Positions 58,049 to 64,000 of a stretch of DNA of 64,000 bases are shown here, piece by piece. The notes beneath the pieces are model-generated. The model did no database searches, was not told the DNA's origin, and saw only the letters and a list, made by a program, of their open reading frames with translations. The stretch's first letter is position 1, and every line of letters begins with the position of its first letter. Source of the DNA: Micromonospora sp. WMMD961 (GTDB lineage: Bacteria; Actinomycetota; Actinomycetes; Mycobacteriales; Micromonosporaceae); contig NZ_JARUBJ010000002.1 of assembly GCF_029626145.1 (NCBI RefSeq), positions 588,501 through 652,500 of the forward strand, in the 5' to 3' direction. Both the position numbers and the translations under genes were made by a program.

Positions 58049-58455
58049 CCGATCCCACCGGCTTCGCCGAACGTTTCCAGGCGGTGGTGGCCTCGACGGG
58101 CGCGCGTCCCCGCCTGCCCGGAGAGTTGTTGGCGCAGTGGGCCCAGTTCGTGGAGTTCTGCGAGGAGGGCTACGACGACAACCTCGACGAGTACGACAAC
58201 GACCTGACGGTCCGAGACCTCATCGAGAGGGTGCTGAACGCACCGGCGCTCGAGGGCGTACCGGAGCTGCGCTGGATGCGGGAGCAGGTCGCGGAGTCGG
58301 ACGAACGGTTCCGGGCCCTGCTCGGATCGGAGCCGCTCCCCTTCGAGGTGCCCCGTCCGTGGTGGCGTGCCCGCCTGCCCCGGTACGGAGGCGCGGAGAT
58401 GGTGGACGACGCCCGCAGACGGTACGGCGTGCGGGTCGAACTGTCCGAGGAGTGA
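58045..58455 (+). CDS. Immunity protein, CdiI-like, paired with the ALF-repeat toxin
   Basis: 136 aa, ATGA overlap with the toxin gene. Acidic, single domain, no signal peptide: it should remain in the cytoplasm and bind the toxin tip. The stretch WAQFVEFCEEGYDDNLDEYDNDLTVRDLIERVL resembles contact-dependent inhibition immunity proteins (W, GY, YxNDL, RD pattern). Coupled expression, size and position fit an antitoxin. Followed within five bases by a strong hairpin (58460-58493), so the cassette is closed. Confidence 0.78.
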   Translation: MTDPTGFAERFQAVVASTGARPRLPGELLAQWAQFVEFCEEGYDDNLDEYDNDLTVRDLIERVLNAPALEGVPELRWMREQVAESDERFRALLGSEPLPFEVPRPWWRARLPRYGGAEMVDDARRRYGVRVELSEE

Positions 58456-58459
58456 TCGT

Positions 58460-58493
58460 GGTCGGGCTCCGGTCGACCGGCCGGAGCCCGACC
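58460..58493 (+). terminator. 13-bp hairpin closing the toxin-immunity cassette
   Basis: GGTCGGGCTCCGG (58460-58472) pairs perfectly with CCGGAGCCCGACC (58481-58493) around an eight-base loop, starting five bases after the immunity gene stop. Confidence 0.8.
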
Positions 58494-58657
58494 AACACCC
58501 GCACCATCCTCGCCGGAGGCCCGGAGGCGCGACAGACGATGGCCCGTTCCGGTTCCCGGGGCGGGCCATCGGCGCTCGTAGTGAGGTGAGCCACTGCCCG
58601 CCGGGCGTGGCAGCGCCCCCAGGGTGGCTGCGGTGACCGGGGCGTACGCTCGATGGC

Positions 58658-59848
58658 GTGACGGTGAGCCGGGAGATCGACGACATCCTGCAGCGTGGCG
58701 CGGACGGCGGGCGGATCACGCCCGAGGAGGCGCTGCTGCTCTACACCGAGGCGCCCTTCCACGCGTTGGGCGAGGCGGCGGACGCGGTGCGCCGGCGGCG
58801 CTATCCGGACAACGTCGTCACGTACCTGATCGACCGCAACATCAACTACACGAACGTCTGCGTGACGGCGTGCAAGTTCTGCGCGTTCTACCGGGCGCCC
58901 AAGCACAAGGAAGGGTGGACCCACCCGACCGAGGAGATCCTGCGCCGGTGCGGCGAGGCGGTCGAGCTGGGCGCTACCCAGGTGATGCTCCAGGGCGGGC
59001 ACCACCCGGACTACGGCGTGGAGTACTACGAGGACCTGTTCTCCTCGGTCAAGCAGGCGTACCCGCAGTTGGTCATCCACTCGATCGGCCCGAGCGAGAT
59101 CCTGCACATGGCGAAGGTCTCCGGGGTGAGCCTGGACGAGGCCATCGCCCGGATCAAGACCGCCGGTCTGGACTCGATCGCCGGTGCCGGCGCGGAGATG
59201 CTGCCCGAGCGGCCGCGGAAGGCCATCGCGCCGCTCAAGGAGTCGGGCGAGCGCTGGCTGGAGGTCATGGAGCTGGCCCACCGGCAGGGCATCGAGTCGA
59301 CCGCCACCATGATGATGGGCACCGGCGAGACGCACGCCGAGCGGATCGAGCACCTGCGCATGATCCGGGACGTGCAGGACCGCACCCGGGGTTTCCGGTC
59401 CTTCATCCCGTGGACGTACCAGCCGGAGAACAACCACCTCAAGGGCCGCACCCAGGCGACCACGCTGGAATACCTGCGGCTGGTCGCGGTGGCCCGGCTC
59501 TTTTTCGAGACCGTGCCGCACCTGCAGGCGTCCTGGCTGACCACCGGCAAGGACGTCGGGCAGCTCGCGTTGCACATGGGTGTGGACGACCTCGGCTCGA
59601 TCATGCTGGAGGAGAACGTCATCTCCTCCGCCGGTGCGCGGCACCGCTCCAACCTGCACGAGCTGATCGGCATGATCCGCTCGGCAGACCGGATCCCGGC
59701 GCAGCGGGACACCCTCTACAACCGGCTCGCCGTGCACCACACGCCGGCCGACGACCCGACCGACGAGCGGGTGGTCTCGCACTTCTCCTCGATCGCGCTG
59801 CCCGGCGGCGGTGCGGGCAGGTCCCTGCCGCTGGTCGAGGTCAACTGA
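58658..59848 (+). CDS. mqnC: Cyclic dehypoxanthine futalosine synthase (radical SAM)
   Basis: 396 aa, GTG start (MTVSREIDDILQRGADGG). Radical SAM cluster CVTACKFCAFY near residue 70, then VMLQGGHHPDYGVEYYEDLF, SIGPSEILHMAKVSGV and FIPWTYQPENNHLKG. MqnC closes the cyclic intermediate from dehypoxanthine futalosine, the fourth step of the pathway. It is separated from mqnE by 32 kb; the two differ clearly in their middle regions. A gap follows it. Confidence 0.95.
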   Translation: MTVSREIDDILQRGADGGRITPEEALLLYTEAPFHALGEAADAVRRRRYPDNVVTYLIDRNINYTNVCVTACKFCAFYRAPKHKEGWTHPTEEILRRCGEAVELGATQVMLQGGHHPDYGVEYYEDLFSSVKQAYPQLVIHSIGPSEILHMAKVSGVSLDEAIARIKTAGLDSIAGAGAEMLPERPRKAIAPLKESGERWLEVMELAHRQGIESTATMMMGTGETHAERIEHLRMIRDVQDRTRGFRSFIPWTYQPENNHLKGRTQATTLEYLRLVAVARLFFETVPHLQASWLTTGKDVGQLALHMGVDDLGSIMLEENVISSAGARHRSNLHELIGMIRSADRIPAQRDTLYNRLAVHHTPADDPTDERVVSHFSSIALPGGGAGRSLPLVEVN

Positions 59849-60275
59849 CGCCCGTCTTCGCCCGGCCGTTCGGCTGACCACCGCTCATGCTCCCGCCGGA
59901 ACGCCCCGGCGGTACGGGTGGTCCCGGTCGCCGCTCCGTCAGGCTGCTCGGCGCGGGGTGGTGGAGATGATCGCCGACGGCTAGCGTCGCGGCTCGTATC
60001 CGTCGCTACCGTCGGTCGCCGAGTTCGGGGCGATCGTGCTGGTGGCGGATGGTCTGACGGTCTTCGTCGTGGGCTCGTCCTCCATCGGCCCGTTGCGGGT
60101 CGTTCATATAACGCACGGCGGTACGGGCGGGATGGGTGACCATCCCGCCCGTACCGTCTGCCCAGCTCGGGCCGGACGGATGAAATCGCCTCCGCATGCT
60201 GGCGTGCGAGATCGACCTCCGATAGCGTCCGCTCGTTCCGCAACCAATTCTTTCTTCCCTACCCCCGGGGGACTG
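59849..60275. other. 427-base gene-free region with a 17-bp hairpin
   Basis: No ORF here has a credible start and family match. CGGTACGGGCGGGATGG at 60119-60135 pairs perfectly with 60140-60156 around a GTGA loop. It lies 271 bases after mqnC and 120 bases before the surface protein gene; it may be a terminator or leader attenuator. A promoter for the surface protein gene is expected in 60160-60260. Confidence 0.55.
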
Positions 60276-61535
60276 ATGACAGCGTTCCACCACTCGGCCC
60301 TGGCGCGCGCTGGTGTCGTGGCTCTGCTCGCGGCCGGTGGCCTGGCCACCGTGGCCGCCCCCGCGCAGGCCGCCGACCAGGCCGATCTGGCGCTGGTGCC
60401 GCTCAGCTACGAGCTGGCCAAGGGTGTCAAGGCGGCCAAGGCCAAGCCGTTCAAGTTCCGGGTCGACAACAGCCGGAGCACGGTCGCCGCCAAGGGTGTC
60501 AGCTACACCGCCAACGTCAGCCAGTTGGACAAGAACATGGTCGGCGTCGTGGTGCCGGACGGCTGCCAGGTGAAGGGCAAGACGTTCACCTGCGCGCTCG
60601 GCGACGTGCCGGCCGGCACCAGCGAGGAGTTCGGCATCCCGCTGTTCTCCACCGGTGGTCGTGGTGACGCCGGCACGTTGGTGGTCACCATCAAGTCGAC
60701 CACTGTCGACCCCAAGCGTGGCGACAACAAGGTCGAGCACGGGATCACCGTCGCCAAGCCCGGCTACGACCTGACCAGTTGGGTGCAGGACGTCCAGGCC
60801 AACGTCGTGGTGAACGGCGTCCAGGGCGACGATCCCGACCTGCGTCCGGTGCGGCGGGGCGAGACGGTGCCGTTGGACTGGGCGATCTACAACGACGGCA
60901 GTCGCAAGGCGACGGGCGTCTTCTACGGTCTGACCCTGCCGGTGGGCGTCACCTTCGCGCAGAAGCCGGAGGGCTGCATCGAGCAGGTGTTCCAGGACAA
61001 GCAGCAGCTGTTCTGCGAGGACGCCGGTGCGGTTTTGAAGCCCGGCGAGTACTACACCTCGGACGTCCGGGTGACCGTCGGCGACGACGTGACCGAGCCG
61101 GTGCTGCACGAGGGTGACCTCTTCGCGTACGGGCTGGACGGCGCCGCAGGGCAGGCCGAGGAGGAGCCGGAGGTGGCCAGCCAGGCGCAACGCAAGGCGT
61201 TCACCGAGGTCGACGTGATGGACAACCACACCACCTTCGAGGCGTTCGTGGACCTGACCGCGACGCCGACGCCCACGCCGACCGCGACTCCCACGCCCAC
61301 GGCGACGCCGACCGGTACGCCCACGCCGACCGGGACGGCCACCCCGGGCACCGCCACCTCGCCGGCAGCCGGCGGCGGTGGCGGCGACGGCGGGTTGCCG
61401 GTGACCGGTGTGCAGGCCGGTCTGATCGGTGGCATCGGCGCGCTCATCCTGCTCGCGGGCGGTGCGCTGCTGGTGCTCTCCCGCCGGCGCAAGGTCGTCC
61501 TGGTCGCCCCCGGCGACGAGAAGTCGACCGACTGA
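60276..61535 (+). CDS. LPXTG-anchored surface protein with beta-sandwich domains
   Basis: 419 aa from ATG at 60276. Signal peptide to about residue 30 (ALARAGVVALLAAGGLATVAAPAQA). Two or three Ig-like or DUF11-like domains (residues 35-320) with conserved Cys pairs such as GCQVKGKTFTCALGDV and GCIEQVFQDKQQLFCED. A Thr/Pro repeat linker (TPTPTPTATPTPTATPTGTP) follows, then LPVTG, a membrane helix (GLIGGIGALILLAGGALLVL) and the RRRK tail: the sortase signal. Similar in its beta domains to the unanchored protein at 7633-8994. It probably functions in the wall or surface layer. Confidence 0.85.
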   Translation: MTAFHHSALARAGVVALLAAGGLATVAAPAQAADQADLALVPLSYELAKGVKAAKAKPFKFRVDNSRSTVAAKGVSYTANVSQLDKNMVGVVVPDGCQVKGKTFTCALGDVPAGTSEEFGIPLFSTGGRGDAGTLVVTIKSTTVDPKRGDNKVEHGITVAKPGYDLTSWVQDVQANVVVNGVQGDDPDLRPVRRGETVPLDWAIYNDGSRKATGVFYGLTLPVGVTFAQKPEGCIEQVFQDKQQLFCEDAGAVLKPGEYYTSDVRVTVGDDVTEPVLHEGDLFAYGLDGAAGQAEEEPEVASQAQRKAFTEVDVMDNHTTFEAFVDLTATPTPTPTATPTPTATPTGTPTPTGTATPGTATSPAAGGGGGDGGLPVTGVQAGLIGGIGALILLAGGALLVLSRRRKVVLVAPGDEKSTD

Positions 61536-61590
61536 CGAACACGCCCCGACGCCGCTCGGACGAGAGCGGCGGCAGGCTGGCACGACGTGA

Positions 61591-61619
61591 GGGCGGGGTG
61601 GACGACCACCCCGCCCTTT
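61591..61619 (+). terminator. Rho-independent terminator after the surface protein gene
   Basis: GGGCGGGGTGG (61591-61601), ACGA loop and CCACCCCGCCC (61606-61616) followed by TTT. It lies 55 bases after the stop codon. Confidence 0.82.
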
Positions 61620-61726
61620 CGCGTGCGTGGGCCGCGCGGCCACGGCACCCCGCCCTTTCGCGTTCCCCGGCACAGGCCGCGCCACCCTCCGAGCGTCGGT
61701 CGGTGGACGGCTGGCAGAGTGGTGGG

Positions 61727-62437
61727 GTGAGCCGTACTCCGCAGGGCCAGCGAGCCAGCCTGGACAAGCAGCCGCACGAGGTCGCCGCGATGTTCGATGG
61801 CGTGGCAGAGCGTTACGACCTGACCAACACGGTGATTTCGCTGGGTCAGGACCGCTCCTGGCGTCGGGCCACCCGGGCGGCGCTCGGATTGCGGCCGGGC
61901 GAGCGGGTGCTGGACGTGGGCGCCGGCACCGGCGTCTCGACCCGTGAGCTGGCCCAGTCGGGGGCGTACGCGGTCGGGGTCGACCTGTCGCTGGGCATGC
62001 TGTACGCCGGCAAGCGGTCCCGCCCCGAGGTGCCGCTGCTGGCCGGAGACGCGCTGCGACTGCCGTTCGCCGATGCCAGCTTCGACGCGGTGACCATCTC
62101 CTTCGCCCTGCGCAACGTCAACGACACCGATGCGGCGCTGCGGGAGTTGGCACGGGTGACCCGGCCGGGCGGGCGGCTGACGGTGTGCGAGTTCAGCACT
62201 CCGGTCAACCCGGTCTTCCGGACGGTCTACCTGTCGTACCTGATGCGGTCGCTGCCGGCGGTCGCCCGTGCGGTGTCGAGCAACCCCGAGGCGTACGTCT
62301 ATCTCGCCGAGTCGGTCCGGGCCTGGCCGGACCAGGCCGCGCTGGCCGGGCGGGTCGCCGCGGCCGGGTGGGGACGGGTGGCGTGGCGCAACCTGACCGG
62401 TGGTGTGGTGGCTCTGCACCGGGGCATCCGCGAGTAG
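61727..62437 (+). CDS. menG: Demethylmenaquinone methyltransferase
   Basis: 236 aa from GTG at 61727 (MSRTPQGQRASLDKQPHEV). Class I SAM methyltransferase: motif I VLDVGAGTGVSTREL near residue 60, LLAGDALRLPFADASFDAVTISFALRNVNDTDAALREL and the UbiE signature region RVTRPGGRLTVCEFSTPVNPVFRTVYLSYL. It performs the last methylation to menaquinone. Its position next to the geranylgeranyl reductase gene matches the Streptomyces order before nuo (recalled). Confidence 0.95.
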   Translation: MSRTPQGQRASLDKQPHEVAAMFDGVAERYDLTNTVISLGQDRSWRRATRAALGLRPGERVLDVGAGTGVSTRELAQSGAYAVGVDLSLGMLYAGKRSRPEVPLLAGDALRLPFADASFDAVTISFALRNVNDTDAALRELARVTRPGGRLTVCEFSTPVNPVFRTVYLSYLMRSLPAVARAVSSNPEAYVYLAESVRAWPDQAALAGRVAAAGWGRVAWRNLTGGVVALHRGIRE

Positions 62438-62470
62438 CGCTCGGCACCCCACACGGGCCGGTACGGACAT

Positions 62471-62489
62471 TATTCAGGTTCCGTGAATA
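62471..62489. promoter_or_regulatory. AT-rich inverted repeat upstream of the small gene at 62527
   Basis: TATTCAGGTTCCGTGAATA is an inverted repeat with TATTCA/TGAATA arms and a seven-base centre, in an AT-richer stretch 38 bases before the next start. Possible operator or promoter element; the binding protein is unknown. Confidence 0.4.
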
Positions 62490-62526
62490 TCGTCATTTAG
62501 TCCACTTTGCCCCGTACGCTGGACCC

Positions 62527-62751
62527 ATGACCGGAGCAGACCCGGCGGACCCGGTGGCCGCCACCGACGACGACGCTGCCGAACTCATCGCGCAGTTGCG
62601 CGCGTTGGCCGGTGCCGATCCGGTGGAGGTCCGGCAGGTGGTCGCCGAAGTGTTGGCGGCACTCGACCGGGCGGCGGGTGGGGCGCTCCGTGAACATCTG
62701 CCGGAGACCATCCGGGTCGACGCGGGGCTCGACGCACCCAGTCCGGCCTGA
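62527..62751 (+). CDS. Small unknown protein
   Basis: 74 aa, ATG at 62527. Acidic: MTGADPADPVAATDDDAAEL then ALAGADPVEVRQVVAEVLAALDRAAG, predicted helical. I do not recognise the family. It lies between menG and the reductase gene on the same strand and shows normal codon bias. No transmembrane segment. Confidence 0.6.
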   Translation: MTGADPADPVAATDDDAAELIAQLRALAGADPVEVRQVVAEVLAALDRAAGGALREHLPETIRVDAGLDAPSPA

Positions 62752-62852
62752 CACCTGGCTGCTGTGGACGGTCGTGGGCTGTCACATCGGCGAGTTAGGT
62801 ACCCCTGATCCTGCGCTGGTATGACGCCGGTCATACACTCGTCCCGTCTGGC

Positions 62853-62870
62853 TTGTGAAGCATTTCACGA
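62853..62870. promoter_or_regulatory. Rex-type operator candidate
   Basis: TTGTGAAGCATTTCACGA matches the Rex consensus TTGTGAA-N4-TTCACAA at both half-sites except the last A-A pair. Rex is the NAD+/NADH sensor of Gram-positive bacteria and in Streptomyces controls respiratory genes including nuo (recalled). The site is 21 bases upstream of the reductase start at 62891. Confidence 0.6.
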
Positions 62871-62890
62871 GCGTGCGGGAGGAGGCGCGA

Positions 62891-64000
62891 ATGACCGCGG
62901 TGGAACACGATGCCGACGTCATCGTCGTGGGCGCCGGTCCCGGTGGGTCAGCGACCGCGTACCACCTGGCCCGGCACGGCGTACGGGTGCTGTTGCTGGA
63001 GAAGACCGAGTTCCCGCGGGAAAAGGTCTGCGGCGACGGGTTGACCCCGCGCGCCGTGCGCCAGCTGATCCGGATGGGTGTGGACACCTCGCCCGAGGCG
63101 GGCTGGCTGCACAATCGCGGCCTGCGCGTCATCGGTGGCGGCGTACGTCTCGAACTGGACTGGCCAGAGCTGGCCAGCTTCCCCAACTACGGCCTGGTGC
63201 GGACGAGGCTGGACTTCGACGACCTGCTCGCCCAGCGGGCGGTGGCGGCTGGCGCGAAGCTGCGAACCAACGTCAACGTGCTGGGTCCGGTGCTCGACGG
63301 CGACGGCCGGGTCACCGGCGTCGAGGCGGAGGTCGGCCCGGGCAAGGAGCCCACCACCTTCCACGCCCCGCTGGTCGTCGCGGCGGACGGCGTCTCCGGC
63401 CGTTTCCCGCTCGCGCTCGGGCTGGCCAAACGGGAGGACCGGCCGATCGGCGTGGCCGTCCGCCGCTACTACCGCTCGCCGGCCAAGCACGAGGACAACT
63501 ACCTCGAATCCTGGTTGGAACTGCGCAGCAAGGACAGCGGCGACAACCTGCTGCCCGGCTACGGCTGGATCTTCGGCCTCGGCGACGGTCGGGTCAACGT
63601 CGGCCTCGGAGTGCTCAACTCGTCCTCCGCGTTCGGCAAGACCAACTACCGCCGGCTGCTCACCGACTGGCTCGCCAACACCCCGGAAGACTGGGGGATG
63701 ACCGACGAGACCAACGCCGACGGCCCGATCCTGGGCGCCGCGCTGCCGATGGGCTTCAACCGGGTGCCGCACTACACCCGTGGCGTGCTGCTGGTCGGTG
63801 ACTCGGGTGGCATGGTCAACCCGTTCAACGGCGAGGGCATCGCGTACGCGATGGAGTCCGGCGAACTGGCCGCGGAGGTCGTTGTCCAGGCCCTCGCGCG
63901 GCCGGCCGGCCCGGAGCGGGAGCGGGCGCTGATGGCGTACCCGAACGAGCTGAAGGCCCGGCTTGGCGGCTACTACCGGCTGGGCGGCATCTTCGTGAAA
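62891..64000 (+). CDS. Geranylgeranyl reductase family FAD-dependent oxidoreductase, 3' end outside window
   Basis: 370 codons visible, no stop before the end. Start ATG at 62891 with GGAGGAGG upstream. FAD-binding Rossmann motif VIVVGAGPGGSATAYHLA near residue 10, EKVCGDGLTPRAVRQLI with the conserved Cys-Gly-Asp, and the second FAD segment GVLLVGDSGGMVNPFNGEGI near residue 300. These match the GGR/ChlP family, which reduces prenyl chains; in actinobacteria the neighbour of menG and nuo is thought to saturate the menaquinone side chain. The Rex-type site upstream would link it to redox state. Confidence 0.92.
   Translation, partial: MTAVEHDADVIVVGAGPGGSATAYHLARHGVRVLLLEKTEFPREKVCGDGLTPRAVRQLIRMGVDTSPEAGWLHNRGLRVIGGGVRLELDWPELASFPNYGLVRTRLDFDDLLAQRAVAAGAKLRTNVNVLGPVLDGDGRVTGVEAEVGPGKEPTTFHAPLVVAADGVSGRFPLALGLAKREDRPIGVAVRRYYRSPAKHEDNYLESWLELRSKDSGDNLLPGYGWIFGLGDGRVNVGLGVLNSSSAFGKTNYRRLLTDWLANTPEDWGMTDETNADGPILGAALPMGFNRVPHYTRGVLLVGDSGGMVNPFNGEGIAYAMESGELAAEVVVQALARPAGPERERALMAYPNELKARLGGYYRLGGIFVK

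Noticed and set aside
59918..60139. 73-codon ORF between mqnC and the surface protein gene
   Set aside because: Arg/Gly-rich, no ribosome-binding site, runs into the hairpin at 60119.

Overview
High-GC actinobacterial chromosome segment, most likely from the family Micromonosporaceae (Micromonospora or a close relative). Support: very high third-position GC, frequent GTG starts, long open shadow frames on the opposite strands, a BldC-type developmental regulator, a type VII secretion-like cassette, a DUF222-HNH gene, and a gene order that follows the Streptomyces block running from hemL and cytochrome c maturation through the futalosine menaquinone genes to menG, geranylgeranyl reductase and (just outside the window) nuo. 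Synteny and taxonomy are recalled, not computed.

Layout. 1-1.3 kb: end of a hybrid kinase, a response regulator and a STAS protein. 1.5-7.6 kb: hemL, a histidine phosphatase, then a complete System II cytochrome c maturation operon (TlpA/ResA-like, CcdA, ResB, CcsA). 7.6-11.6 kb: secreted protein, MarR regulator divergent from an AhpD-like protein, and a frameshifted epoxide-hydrolase-like gene. 11.6-16.2 kb: mqnL (UbiD-like), mqnP (UbiA-like), a terpene synthase-like gene on the opposite strand, mqnM (UbiX-like), bldC-like gene. 16.5-25.3 kb: Lrp regulator, SDR, cysteine desulfhydrase-like enzyme, glycolipid-binding-like protein, DEAD-box helicase with a long GDR-rich tail, a proline-rich tail-anchored protein and an NlpC/P60 wall hydrolase. 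25.5-31.1 kb: mqnE, two small membrane proteins, a secreted C39-like peptidase and a divergent secreted M14 carboxypeptidase. 31.2-34.5 kb: cobalamin riboswitch followed by a B12-type ABC importer. 34.4-38 kb: VOC protein and a four-gene overlapping ABC exporter/regulator operon. 38-40.4 kb: four-gene EspC/WXG/YbaB-like cassette. 40.5-45.1 kb: HelD/HelR-like helicase, DUF222-HNH protein and a 34-copy 9-bp minisatellite. 45.3-50.2 kb: ArsR regulator, MFS exporter, mqnA, two tandem serine hydrolases. 50.5-54.3 kb: paaABCDE. 54.4-58.5 kb: a two-gene ALF-repeat polymorphic toxin and immunity cassette. 58.6-64 kb: mqnC, an LPXTG surface protein, menG, a small unknown gene and a geranylgeranyl reductase family gene that runs off the end.

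How the genes work together. Much of the window serves a menaquinone-dependent respiratory chain: futalosine-route genes mqnA, mqnC, mqnE, mqnL, mqnM and mqnP lie in four separate clusters, menG does the last methylation, geranylgeranyl reductase may saturate the side chain, and hemL plus the System II genes feed haem and cytochrome c. mqnB and mqnD are not in the window. A Rex-like site lies just upstream of the terminal reductase gene.

Most noteworthy: the toxin/immunity pair with two sets of four ALF repeats and Ala-rich stalks; a 56-bp palindromic element that sits in frame inside ccdA and also forms the last codons and stop of the terpene synthase gene; the G-quadruplex-capable minisatellite; and several sharply defined inverted repeats that look like operators. 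No tRNA, rRNA, CRISPR array, prophage or insertion sequence was recognised.
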